Shown: one piece after another, positions 1 through 6,048 of the stretch
Numbering within the stretch: the first letter of the stretch is position 1
How the letters are laid out: the number at the start of each line of letters is the position of its first letter
Source: an uncultured Limnohabitans sp.
Lineage (GTDB): Bacteria > Pseudomonadota > Gammaproteobacteria > Burkholderiales > Burkholderiaceae_C
Direction: 5' to 3'
Assembly (NCBI RefSeq): GCF_937889215.1
Contig: NZ_CALBEX010000405.1
Span: forward strand, 1 to 6,048
DNA: 6,048 nt
Notes under the pieces: generated by a model
The model's input: the letters and a program-made list of their open reading frames with translations, nothing else
Database searches by the model: none
Told to the model about the DNA's origin: nothing
Program-made: the position numbers and the translations under genes

Positions 1-1563
1 AGCGAGGAAGAGGCCAAAGAAGTGGCCGAGGGCCACAACGCCAAAAACGTCGAAGCCGATTTGTCTGCCGCCGTGGCCCAGGCCCGCACCGTGCAAGCCG
101 CTATTAAGCCCATCACTCAGCCGCTCACCTTTGTGCCCAACCCCGCCTTGCGCGGCAAAGGCACCCACAAAGTCCCGCCCCGCGACAAAAGCGTGATCCG
201 CCTGCCCAGCTACGAGCAAGTCAAGCAAGACGCCGTGCTGTATGCCCACGCCAACCGCGTGCTGCACTTGGAAACCAACCCCGGCAATGCCCGCTGCCTG
301 GTGCAAGCGCACGGCGAAGGCCACACCGCCCGCGACGTGTGGATCACGCCGCCGCCCATCCCGCTCACCACGCCCGAGATGGACCATGTGTTCGACCTGC
401 CGTATGCCCGCAGCCCGCACCCGCGCTATGCCGACGAAAACGGCAGCCATGACCACGCGACCAAAATCCCCGCTTGGGAAATGATCCGCTTCAGCGTGAA
501 CATCATGCGCGGCTGCTTTGGCGGCTGCACCTTTTGCTCCATCACCGAGCACGAAGGCCGCATCATCCAAAGCCGATCAGAAGAATCGGTCATCCGCGAG
601 GTGGAAGACATCCGCGACAAGGTCAAAGGCTTTACGGGTGTCATCTCTGACTTGGGCGGCCCCACGGCCAACATGTACCGCTTGGGCTGCCGTACGCCCG
701 AGATTGAGTCTGCTTGCCGCAAACCCAGCTGCGTGTTCCCAGGCATCTGCCAGAACCTGACCACCGACCACGGTCCGCTGATCAACATGTACCGCCGGGC
801 GCGCAACCTGAAGGGCATCAAGAAGATCTTGATCGGCTCCGGTCTGCGTTACGACTTGGCCGTGCAGTCGCCCGAGTACGTGAAAGAGCTGGTGCAGCAC
901 CATGTGGGAGGGTATCTCAAGATTGCGCCCGAGCACACCGAGGGCGGCCCGCTGTCCAAGATGATGAAGCCGGGCATCGGCACCTACGACCGCTTCAAGT
1001 CGATGTTCGACAAGTACAGCGAAGAAGTGGGCAAAAAGCAGTTCCTCATCCCGTACTTCATTGCCGCCCACCCGGGCACCAGCGATGAAGACATGATGAA
1101 CCTGGCCGTCTGGCTCAAAAAGAACGGCTTCAGGGCCGACCAGGTGCAAACCTTCTACCCCAGCCCCATGGCCACGGCCACGGCCATGTACCACTCCACC
1201 CGCAACCCGCTGCGCAAAATCACCCGCGACAGCGAAAAAGTAGACGTGGTCAAAGGCGACAAACGCCGCCGCCTGCACAAGGCCTTTTTGCGTTACCACG
1301 ACGCCACCAACTGGCCCCTGCTGCGCGAAGCGCTCAAGGCCATGGGCCGCTCAGATTTGATCGGCAACGGCAAACACCACTTGATCCCGAACTGGCAGCC
1401 GCTGGCCGAAGAAGGCTACCAAAGCGCCCGCCGCAAAAACAGCACGGGTGCGGGGGCCAAGTCGTCGGTGTCTTTGTCGACGGCGCCCAAGCGCATGGGG
1501 CAGCCTAAGAAGGGGCAGTTGCTGACCCAGCACACGGGCCTGCCACCCCGCGCAAAGAGGTAA
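1..1563 (+). CDS. ygiQ: YgiQ-family (UPF0313) radical SAM protein, 5' end outside window
   Basis: The reading frame is open from base 1 to the TAA at 1561-1563, so 520 residues are visible and the N-terminus is missing. Family members are usually about 700-750 aa, so roughly 200 residues lie upstream; the GTG at 22 is an internal codon, not a start. The radical SAM cluster motif CxxxCxxC is seen in [11 protein letters not shown], with cysteine codons at 514, 526 and 535; these would ligate a 4Fe-4S cluster and bind S-adenosylmethionine. Further family hallmarks follow: a second Cys-rich stretch ([15 protein letters not shown], about 715-763), [10 protein letters not shown] (about 919-948), the [15 protein letters not shown] block (about 1153-1197), and a basic low-complexity tail ending in the typical TQHTGLPPR. 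The family's substrate and reaction are not known to me, so only 'radical SAM enzyme' is justified. It is probably cytosolic, as no membrane segment is visible. The downstream gene has its own RBS after a 244-bp gap, so this gene looks like the end of its transcription unit. Confidence 0.95.
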   Translation, partial: SEEEAKEVAEGHNAKNVEADLSAAVAQARTVQAAIKPITQPLTFVPNPALRGKGTHKVPPRDKSVIRLPSYEQVKQDAVLYAHANRVLHLETNPGNARCLVQAHGEGHTARDVWITPPPIPLTTPEMDHVFDLPYARSPHPRYADENGSHDHATKIPAWEMIRFSVNIMRGCFGGCTFCSITEHEGRIIQSRSEESVIREVEDIRDKVKGFTGVISDLGGPTANMYRLGCRTPEIESACRKPSCVFPGICQNLTTDHGPLINMYRRARNLKGIKKILIGSGLRYDLAVQSPEYVKELVQHHVGGYLKIAPEHTEGGPLSKMMKPGIGTYDRFKSMFDKYSEEVGKKQFLIPYFIAAHPGTSDEDMMNLAVWLKKNGFRADQVQTFYPSPMATATAMYHSTRNPLRKITRDSEKVDVVKGDKRRRLHKAFLRYHDATNWPLLREALKAMGRSDLIGNGKHHLIPNWQPLAEEGYQSARRKNSTGAGAKSSVSLSTAPKRMGQPKKGQLLTQHTGLPPRAKR

Positions 1564-1773
1564 CTTTCGGTAGTCTTTTAGACAGGAGCCATGGCTCTGG
1601 GCTGCTGGCATTGCTTGTTTTTTAAGTGCCATCTGCCAGCTCAACAGCCATTCGGCTTGGGGCATTTGTTCCGGGGCTTGTCCACAGCCATGGGCGTGGG
1701 TGGTGTGGATGGATTTAGATTTCTTACCTGCTTTGATGGGGATTTATTCAAGCCAGATGACCATATATGTCCG

Positions 1774-1796
1774 TTTTGGCGCAAAATGCGCCACAA
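1774..1796. promoter_or_regulatory. Inverted repeat upstream of antitoxin gene, candidate autoregulatory operator
   Basis: GGCGCA (1778-1783) and TGCGCC (1787-1792) form a perfect 6-bp inverted repeat around a 3-nt AAA centre. Partly matching flanks (TTTT on the left, ACAA on the right) extend the imperfect symmetry to about 10 bp per arm. The repeat lies just upstream of, and its right flank touches, the Shine-Dalgarno of the ParD-like gene. It also sits just downstream of an AT-rich possible -10 region (ATATAT, about 1763-1768). Ribbon-helix-helix antitoxins commonly bind such dyads over their own promoter, so an operator role is a reasonable inference. A small RNA hairpin near the RBS is the alternative. 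The symmetry is seen; the function is inferred. Confidence 0.45.
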
Positions 1797-1801
1797 AGGA
1801 G
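1796..1801 (+). promoter_or_regulatory. Shine-Dalgarno site of the ParD-like antitoxin gene
   Basis: AAGGAG lies 6 nt before the ATG at 1808, near-ideal in sequence and spacing. It fixes the antitoxin start at 1808 rather than at the upstream in-frame codons reaching back to about 1700. It contrasts with the toxin gene, which has no such site. Confidence 0.85.
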
Positions 1802-1807
1802 CGTCTC

Positions 1808-2146
1808 ATGTCTGCATCACCTTCTTCGTTTGCATCCGTCAAATTGCCTGCTGGTTTGGTCACCCAGGCCCGCGAAGCGGCCACGCCCATGCGCCGCTCG
1901 GTAGCAGGGCAGATCGAGTATTGGGCCACGCTGGGGCGCATTGCCGAGGCTTCTGGCTTGACCATCACGGAGGCCCGAGAGGCCATCGCGCTCTACGATG
2001 TGCGCCAGACCACCACGCTGTCTGCGGCCGATCCGCTGGACGCCATTGAGGCGGATTTTGTGGCCGCCGAAAGCACCGGCCGCCTTGCCCAGGCCGTGCG
2101 CCAGACCGTGCAAAGCAACCGCCGACAGGTGGTGAAGGCCGCTTGA
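1808..2146 (+). CDS. ParD-like ribbon-helix-helix antitoxin
   Basis: This 112-aa protein begins MSASPSSFASVKLP and resembles the ParD-like antitoxin family (Pfam ParD_like as I recall it). The fold reads as a short beta strand (SVKLP, residues about 10-14), a first helix (about 15-27), and a second helix around MRRSVAGQIEYWATLGRIAE (about 28-47). That is the ribbon-helix-helix layout used for dimerisation and DNA binding. The charged, Ala-rich C-terminal half (about 55-110) would be the toxin-binding part. The ATG is chosen for the strong RBS just upstream; an upstream in-frame extension would run into the dyad and has no RBS. The next gene is a zeta-type toxin frame 13 nt downstream, as expected for an antitoxin-first operon, with likely self-repression at the upstream dyad. 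The frame is intact although its toxin partner is interrupted. Family call is fairly firm; the partnership is inferred from position. Confidence 0.85.
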   Translation: MSASPSSFASVKLPAGLVTQAREAATPMRRSVAGQIEYWATLGRIAEASGLTITEAREAIALYDVRQTTTLSAADPLDAIEADFVAAESTGRLAQAVRQTVQSNRRQVVKAA

Positions 2147-2159
2147 GCAACTGCCTTTT

Positions 2160-2786
2160 TTGAAACCCGTTTTCTTTTTGCTCGCTGGCCCCAATGGGGC
2201 TGGCAAATCGACTTTGTACCGCTCAGCGGTTGCTTCTGGCTTGTTGCCGTCCGATGCCGAATTTGTGAATGCGGACCTGCACGAAGCTCACGCTCTGCAG
2301 CACATCACCGATCCCGAACTGCGTTCTGCCCAAGCCCGAGCTTGGGCCGATGCGCGTCGCGCCGCTTGTCTGGCGCAGGGCCAGTCGTTTGTGAGCTAGA
2401 CGGTGTTTCCGCATCCGTCCAAACTGGCTTTGATGCGGGATGCGCGAGCGGCAGGTTTTGCCGTGGTGCTGTTGGTGGTGTGTGTGAATGACCCGTGTCA
2501 GTTGCTGGGCCGGGTGGCGCAACGGGTGGCCGAAGGCGGGCACGATGTGCCGTCCGAGCGCATTTTGGCGCGTTACCCACGGACTTTGCAGAATTTGCAG
2601 GACGCCATTCCCTTGGCCGATTTGGCTTTGCTCTACGACACCTCGGGCGTGGGCAGACATGGCATTTCTGGCCCCAAGCTTGTGGCCCGTTGGCGTCATG
2701 GGGTGTGGCATTGGCAGGTGGCGCGGCCACCGGCTTGGGCCAAAAAGGTTCAACCAGCCAAGCCGCCCACTCCGTTGGTTTCGTAG
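2160..2786 (+). pseudogene. Zeta-type toxin (P-loop kinase), interrupted by an in-frame amber codon
   Basis: One frame encodes 207 residues split by a TAG at 2397-2399 and ending at TAG 2784-2786. The first part (79 aa) carries a perfect Walker A motif GPNGAGKST (residues 10-18) and FVNAD, with Asp39 at the place of the catalytic base of zeta toxins. The second part continues without any frame change (TVFPHPSKLALMRDARAAGF) and holds the family's GGHDVPSERILARYPRTL block with the arginines expected to hold phosphate. Total length fits zeta-family proteins of about 190-210 aa. Zeta toxins phosphorylate UDP-N-acetylglucosamine or related sugar nucleotides and so poison wall synthesis. The interruption separates the P-loop and Asp from the arginines, so the 79-aa product should be inactive. 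Family members often show Glu-Thr where this reads stop-Thr, so one GAG-to-TAG change explains it. The start appears to be TTG at 2160, with no visible RBS, 13 nt after the antitoxin stop. Sequencing error or suppression remain possible. Confidence 0.8.
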
Positions 2787-2849
2787 TTCTGGCTTGGCTT
2801 GAGGTCAGGGCGAGGTCAGCGAGAGGGTGGCGCGGGCGCTGGTGTGGCC

Positions 2850-3650
2850 TCAGATGGCGTCTGGTGCATCCGCCGTGTTGGCCCCTTTTTGTGCCACCAC
2901 GCATTGCACCCCCTGATCGTTCATGAGCTGCGCCAGCGCAGGCTCGGTTGGTAAGTCGGTGAACAGGGTGTGCACCGCTTGGAGCGGGGCCATTTCGATC
3001 ATGGCCGGGCGGCCGAATTTGCTGTGGTCGGCCACTAGCCAGACCTGGCGTGATTGGGCCACGATGGCGCGGGCCACCATGACTTCGCGCAGGTCGTAGT
3101 CGCGCAGGGTGCCGTCGACGTCGATGCCGCTGATGCCGATCAGGCCTATGTCCACCTTGAACTGGCGGATGAAGGCCAGCGCCGCTTCGCCCACCACGCC
3201 CAGGTCTTCGTGGCGCACGGTGCCGCCCGCCACCAGCACTTCGCACTGGGGGTTGGCCGCGAGGATGTGCGCCACATGCAGGTTGTTGGTCACCACGCGA
3301 AGGCCTTTGTGCTGCAGCAGTTCGCGGGCCACGGCCTCGACGGTGGTGCCAATGTTCATGAACAGGCTGGCACCGTCGGGGATGGCCTGGGCCACTTGCC
3401 GGGCGATGTCTTGTTTGGCTTGGGCCTGGGTGCGTTGGCGTTCGGTGTAGGTGGTGTTGCGTGTGGACGAGTCGGCCACCCGCACGCCGCCATGAAAGCG
3501 CTCCAGCATGGCCGCCTCGGTCAGGCGCTGCAGGTCGCGCCGCACGGTTTGCAGGGGGATGCCCAGCTGTTCGGCCAGGGTTTCGGTTTTAACGCTGCCG
3601 TGTTCGCGCACGGCTTGCAAAAGGGACAGTTGTCGGGGATTGAGAGCCAT
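2850..3650 (-). CDS. glpR: DeoR/GlpR-family transcriptional repressor
   Basis: This 266-aa protein has the normal size and two-domain layout of DeoR-type repressors. Residues about 4-57 form the N-terminal winged helix, including the recognition segment TLAEQLGIPLQTVRRDL and the wing ERFHGGVRV. Residues about 75-250 form the DeoRC sensor domain with its phosphosugar-binding loops: NIGTT (99-103), VTNNLHVA (120-127), AGGT (141-144), GISGID (172-177) and DHSKFGR (208-214). Family members bind a phosphorylated metabolite, glycerol-3-phosphate in GlpR, and then release DNA. The start is placed at ATG 3650, giving the usual MALNPRQ opening close to the helix-turn-helix. An in-frame TTG at 3701 would add 17 residues but has no better RBS. 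The gene is divergent from glpD across 126 bp, strong contextual support for glpD control. Its 3' end converges with the toxin relic, 63 bp apart. The effector is inferred from context, so glpR is probable rather than proven. Confidence 0.88.
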   Translation of the reverse strand: MALNPRQLSLLQAVREHGSVKTETLAEQLGIPLQTVRRDLQRLTEAAMLERFHGGVRVADSSTRNTTYTERQRTQAQAKQDIARQVAQAIPDGASLFMNIGTTVEAVARELLQHKGLRVVTNNLHVAHILAANPQCEVLVAGGTVRHEDLGVVGEAALAFIRQFKVDIGLIGISGIDVDGTLRDYDLREVMVARAIVAQSRQVWLVADHSKFGRPAMIEMAPLQAVHTLFTDLPTEPALAQLMNDQGVQCVVAQKGANTADAPDAI

Positions 3651-3750
3651 GGCAGTCGCTGTGGGGTCAAGGGCAGTACTCAGTTCTTCAGAATAGCGCA
3701 AAAACCGACCGTTTCATCGATACAATCAAAAACAGTCAATTTAGAACAAT

Positions 3751-3775
3751 AATTTTCGATCATTTCAGGAAAATT
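3751..3775. promoter_or_regulatory. Inverted repeat covering the glpD RBS, candidate GlpR operator or leader hairpin
   Basis: AATTTTC (3751-3757) and GAAAATT (3769-3775) form a perfect 7-bp inverted repeat separated by 11 nt. The right arm overlaps the AGGA of the glpD RBS and ends two bases before the start codon. Bound protein here would block transcription or its early elongation; folded as RNA, the weak AT-rich stem would mask the RBS. The symmetry is seen, the role is inferred, and the AT-rich arms make chance formation quite possible. Confidence 0.35.
3767..3770 (+). promoter_or_regulatory. Shine-Dalgarno site of glpD
   Basis: AGGA sits 6 nt before the GTG at 3777, supporting this non-ATG start over any downstream codon. 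Confidence 0.65.
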
Positions 3776-3776
3776 T

Positions 3777-5483
3777 GTGGAAATTCCAAGCGCTTTGTGT
3801 TCTGACGCCCCCCGCGTGAACGCCTCCGGTGAGCCCACTGAACCCGATGCCCCGTGGGATGTGTTGGTGGTCGGTGGCGGTGCCACGGGCTTGGGGGTGG
3901 CCGTGCAGGCGGCGCTGCAAGGCCAGCGGGTGGCCTTGCTGGAGGCGGGCGATTGGGCCTGCGGCACCTCGTCGCGCTCGACCAAGTTGCTGCATGGCGG
4001 TGTGCGCTACCTGGCGCAAGGGCATTGGCAACTGGTGCGCGAGGCCTTGCGCGAACGCGCCACGGTCTTGGCCTTGGCCCCGCATTTGGCGCAGCCTTTG
4101 TCTTTTGTGGTGCCCGGGGCCAGTTGGCTGTCTTGGGCCTGGACGGGCATGGGCCTGAAACTCTACCAATGGTTGTCTGGGCGCTGGAGTTTGGGGCGCA
4201 CGGTGGCCTTGTCGCGCCGCCAGTTGCTGGTGCGTTGCCCGGGCGATGCGGCCGATGGCGTTGAGGGTGGCGTTACTCCCGCAGTGGGCAGCGCTGCACC
4301 GCAAAGCACTTGGGTGGCGGGCATGCGCTACTGGGATGCACAGTTTGAAGACGCGCGCCTTGCCTTGGCGCTGGCCAAGACGGCCCGCCGCGCTGGGGCC
4401 AGTTTGCACAACCACGCCCGGGTCACGGGCTTGCAGCGCGAGGCGCAGGGCTGGCGCGTGCAGTGGCTGGACGAGCGCAGCGGCCAAACCCGCGAGGGCC
4501 TGGCCCGTTGTGTGGTCAATGCCACCGGAGTCTGGGTCGATGGTTTGCGCCAGATGGCCTTGTCGTCCGGCCGCAGCACCAGCAGAGATGGCCCCCAAGT
4601 CAAGCCGCTGGTCACGGCCAGCCAGGGCGTGCACCTGGTGGTGGCCCGCGAGCGTTTGCCCATTCGCGAGGCAGTGTTGATTCCGAGAACCGCCGATGGC
4701 CGTGTTTTGTTTGCCGTGCCTTGGTTGGGGGCCACCGTGATCGGCACCACCGACACCCCCCGCGCCGACGCGCCGCAAGAGCCCGTGCCCAAGGCCGAGG
4801 AGTTGGATTTTCTTTTTCGTGAAGCCCGCCAGTCGCTGGGTGTGAGCTTGATCCGGGCCGATGTGCTGAGCGTCTGGGTCGGTTTGCGCCCCTTGGTGGT
4901 GCAGGGCGCAGCGGATGGGGCAGGCGGGTCGACCAGCCAAATGTCACGCGAGCACCTGATTCGACGCGAAGCCCCGGGTTTTGTGACGGTGACGGGCGGC
5001 AAGTGGACCACTTACCGCAGCATGGCCGAGCAGGTGATGCAGGCCCTGGCCGAGCACGGCGACTTGGCCTCAGGGCCTGGCGTGGCCCCAAGCCCGGTGA
5101 ACACCGCGCTGCACCGCTTGGTGGGTGCGCCGCCAGCGGGTGCAGTGCCAAGCTCAGCCTCGGCGGCATACTCCCGTATCGGCGAAGCCCCCGGTTTGCA
5201 TTTGTGGGGCACCGAGGCCGAACAGGTGTTGCGCCTGCCCGGTGCTGGGCACGATCTGGGCATGGGCCTGAGCGAGGCCATGGTGCGCTTTGCGGCCCGC
5301 CATGAATGGGCATTGACAGTGGAAGACATGCTGGCCCGCCGTTGGCGTGCGTTGTTCCTCGATGCTCGGCAAGCGGCTCGCATGGCCCCGGCCGTAGCCG
5401 CTTTGTTGCAAGAGGAAACCGGACTTGACCCCCGGCTTGATGCGTTTTTAGAGTTGTGCCAGCGGTACACCCTGGCCGATTGA
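3777..5483 (+). CDS. glpD: Aerobic glycerol-3-phosphate dehydrogenase (FAD-dependent)
   Basis: GlpD oxidises sn-glycerol-3-phosphate to dihydroxyacetone phosphate and passes the electrons through FAD to ubiquinone; it is a peripheral protein on the inner face of the cytoplasmic membrane. The 568-aa product is slightly longer than the usual 500-530 aa, mainly through about 25 N-terminal residues before the FAD domain and low-complexity linkers around 160-178 and 430-465. Visible motifs in order are the dinucleotide-binding DVLVVGGGATGLG (28-40) with LLEAGDW (54-60), the GTSSRSTKLLHGGVRYL signature (63-79), MRYWDAQFEDARL (183-195), VVNATGVW (246-253), IGTTDTPRADAP (322-333), VGLRPLV (368-374), SREHLI (390-395) and GGKWTTYRSMAE (407-418). 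The C-terminal helical domain includes VRFAARHEWALTVEDMLARR (503-522). All expected blocks are present, so the gene looks functional. The start is GTG with AGGA 6 nt upstream. It faces the DeoR-type repressor across a 126-bp spacer and is followed 36 nt later by an oxidoreductase, suggesting a repressor-controlled operon. Confidence 0.96.
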   Translation: MEIPSALCSDAPRVNASGEPTEPDAPWDVLVVGGGATGLGVAVQAALQGQRVALLEAGDWACGTSSRSTKLLHGGVRYLAQGHWQLVREALRERATVLALAPHLAQPLSFVVPGASWLSWAWTGMGLKLYQWLSGRWSLGRTVALSRRQLLVRCPGDAADGVEGGVTPAVGSAAPQSTWVAGMRYWDAQFEDARLALALAKTARRAGASLHNHARVTGLQREAQGWRVQWLDERSGQTREGLARCVVNATGVWVDGLRQMALSSGRSTSRDGPQVKPLVTASQGVHLVVARERLPIREAVLIPRTADGRVLFAVPWLGATVIGTTDTPRADAPQEPVPKAEELDFLFREARQSLGVSLIRADVLSVWVGLRPLVVQGAADGAGGSTSQMSREHLIRREAPGFVTVTGGKWTTYRSMAEQVMQALAEHGDLASGPGVAPSPVNTALHRLVGAPPAGAVPSSASAAYSRIGEAPGLHLWGTEAEQVLRLPGAGHDLGMGLSEAMVRFAARHEWALTVEDMLARRWRALFLDARQAARMAPAVAALLQEETGLDPRLDAFLELCQRYTLAD

Positions 5484-5510
5484 TTTTTGTTTGAATCCCT
5501 AACCCTTGAA

Positions 5511-5514
5511 GAGG
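5511..5514 (+). promoter_or_regulatory. Shine-Dalgarno site of the oxidoreductase gene
   Basis: GAGG (within AAGAGG, 5509-5514) lies 5 nt before the TTG at 5520. There is no ATG near the expected N-terminus, so this site decides for the TTG start. Another in-frame TTG at 5487 has no comparable site. Confidence 0.55.
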
Positions 5515-5519
5515 CTGTT

Positions 5520-6048
5520 TTGACCATTTCCACGTCCACCCCCACTGCGTCCACACGTTACGGCATCATCGGCTGCGGCATGATGGGGCAGGAGCATTTG
5601 CGCAACATTGCCTTGCTGCCTGGTGCGCAGGTCACGCGCATTTTTGAGCCCGATGCCGACATGCTGGCCAGCAGCCTGGCCTTGGTGCCGGGTGCGCAAA
5701 GCGCTGCCAGTCTGGCCGAGGTGGTCACTTCGCCCGATGTGGATTGCCTGCTGATCGCCAGCCCCAACTTTTGTCATGCGGACCAGCTGCGCGAGATTGC
5801 CCGCCTGCGGCCGTTGCCCGTTTTGCTCGAAAAACCCGCATGCACCCATCTGGACGACGTGCGCAGCCTGGCCGCTTTGCAAGCAAGTTACCCGGCCCCG
5901 ATCTGGGTGGCCATGGAATACCGCTACATGCCGCCAGTGGCCATGCTGGCGCAAGAGGTGCATGGCCAGCAAAACACCGGCCCGGTCAAGATGCTGAGCA
6001 TCCGCGAGCACCGTTTTCCGTTTTTGGTCAAGGTGGGCGACTGGAACC
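5520..6048 (+). CDS. Gfo/Idh/MocA-family NAD(P)-dependent oxidoreductase, 3' end outside window
   Basis: The frame stays open to the window end, giving 176 N-terminal residues of a family whose members are usually about 330-400 aa. The Rossmann fold is clear: RYGIIGCGMMGQEHLRNI (13-30) holds the GxGxxG-type nucleotide loop, IFEPD (41-45) the end of the second strand, DVDCLLIASPNFCHADQL (73-90) the next strand-helix unit, and VLLEKPACT (101-109) the family's EKP signature with the active-site lysine. EYRYMPPV (133-140) starts the substrate domain. Such enzymes reduce or oxidise sugars, inositols and related compounds with NAD(P); the substrate cannot be told from this part. The start is taken as TTG with GAGG 5 nt upstream. 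It lies 36 nt after glpD with no terminator between them, so co-transcription and shared control by the DeoR-type repressor are likely. That would fit a role in polyol or phosphosugar breakdown, which is inference only. Confidence 0.9.
   Translation, partial: MTISTSTPTASTRYGIIGCGMMGQEHLRNIALLPGAQVTRIFEPDADMLASSLALVPGAQSAASLAEVVTSPDVDCLLIASPNFCHADQLREIARLRPLPVLLEKPACTHLDDVRSLAALQASYPAPIWVAMEYRYMPPVAMLAQEVHGQQNTGPVKMLSIREHRFPFLVKVGDWN

Larger units (their letters stand above)
1564..1807. other. Non-coding gap between ygiQ and the antitoxin gene
   Basis: These 244 bp hold no convincing gene; open frames crossing them give no recognisable protein. Visible pieces are a 12-bp perfect palindrome GAGCCATGGCTC (1586-1597), a short T-run at about 1617-1622 not preceded by a clear GC stem, an AT-rich stretch around 1740-1770 including ATATAT that could supply a -10 element, and the dyad plus RBS listed separately. 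No good -35/-10 pair and no convincing rho-independent terminator for ygiQ were found. The gap probably holds the promoter of the antitoxin-toxin pair. Confidence 0.6.
3651..3776. promoter_or_regulatory. Divergent glpR-glpD control region
   Basis: This 126-bp spacer is markedly richer in A and T than the flanking genes and must contain both promoters. A good single -10 match on the plus strand is TACAAT (3721-3726), without a convincing -35. On the minus strand TTGACT (3739 to 3734) is a -35-like hexamer without a clear -10. Two TCGAT-containing segments occur, TTTCATCGATAC (about 3711-3722) and TTTTCGATCATT (about 3753-3764). The second resembles one half of the E. coli GlpR operator (TTCGAT in common) but lacks the other half. 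I infer that the repressor binds somewhere here; the exact sites and promoters are not settled. Confidence 0.6.

Noticed and set aside
577..1299. Minus-strand 240-codon open frame inside the radical SAM gene
   Set aside because: It lies entirely within a well-supported coding frame and shows no domain or RBS.
1586..1622. Possible rho-independent terminator after ygiQ (palindrome GAGCCATGGCTC and a later T-run)
   Set aside because: The palindrome has no loop and lies about 20 nt before the T-run. No stable GC stem abuts the T-run.
1678..1686. DnaA-box-like TTGTCCACA
   Set aside because: A single 9-mer with one mismatch to the consensus. There are no further boxes, AT-rich unwinding region or replication gene nearby.
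1591..2049. Plus-strand open frame starting at ATG 1591 and overlapping the antitoxin in another frame
   Set aside because: Cys/His-rich and unrecognisable. The ParD-like frame has the strong RBS and the family match, so this is a shadow.
2397..2405. Recoding of the amber codon, or restart at GTG 2403 to make a second toxin subunit
   Set aside because: No RBS lies before 2403 and no recoding element is visible. TAG is not a selenocysteine codon, and nothing suggests pyrrolysine use. A plain nonsense mutation is simpler.
2801..2819. Two copies of GAGGTCAG 11 bp apart in the convergent toxin relic-glpR gap
   Set aside because: Too short and only two copies. No partner gene or symmetry suggests a binding site or mobile-element end.
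2305..3246. Long minus-strand open frame (313 codons) across the toxin relic and the end of glpR
   Set aside because: Pro/Arg/His-rich composition typical of a shadow frame in GC-rich DNA. It overlaps a clear DeoR-family gene on the same strand and has no recognisable domain.
3765..4940. Minus-strand 391-codon open frame opposite glpD
   Set aside because: It is the complement of a fully conserved glpD frame, with Gln/His/Arg/Ala-rich shadow composition and no family motif.

Overview
The window looks like chromosomal DNA of a GC-rich betaproteobacterium, most likely in the Comamonadaceae (Limnohabitans/Rhodoferax-like). This rests on protein style, high GC and tight gene packing; no rRNA or other taxonomic marker is present, so it is an inference. 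Both ends cut through genes.

Layout: (1) 1-1563 (+) is the C-terminal two thirds or so of a YgiQ-family (UPF0313) radical SAM protein. (2) 1564-1807 is a somewhat AT-richer non-coding gap. It ends in a short perfect dyad and a strong ribosome-binding site. (3) 1808-2786 (+) is a small toxin-antitoxin-like pair: an intact 112-aa ParD-like antitoxin followed 13 nt later by a zeta-type (P-loop) toxin gene. The toxin frame is complete except for one in-frame amber codon at 2397-2399. (4) 2850-3650 (-) is a DeoR/GlpR-type repressor, convergent with the toxin relic. (5) 3651-3776 is a 126-bp divergent control region. (6) 3777-5483 (+) is glpD, the aerobic FAD-dependent glycerol-3-phosphate dehydrogenase. 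(7) 5520 to the window end (+) is the N-terminal part of a Gfo/Idh/MocA-family NAD(P)-dependent oxidoreductase, 36 nt after glpD and probably in the same transcript.

How it works together: glpR and glpD form a recognisable divergent regulator/catabolic-gene pair. The DeoR-type repressor probably senses a sugar or glycerol phosphate and controls glpD, and perhaps the following oxidoreductase, through the shared spacer. The toxin-antitoxin pair is a separate accessory module between housekeeping-type genes; its antitoxin seems to have outlived a toxin killed by a single nonsense change.

I found no CRISPR array, tRNA, rRNA, insertion sequence or large unexplained system. The most interesting item is the ParD-like/zeta pairing with its apparently recent toxin inactivation.
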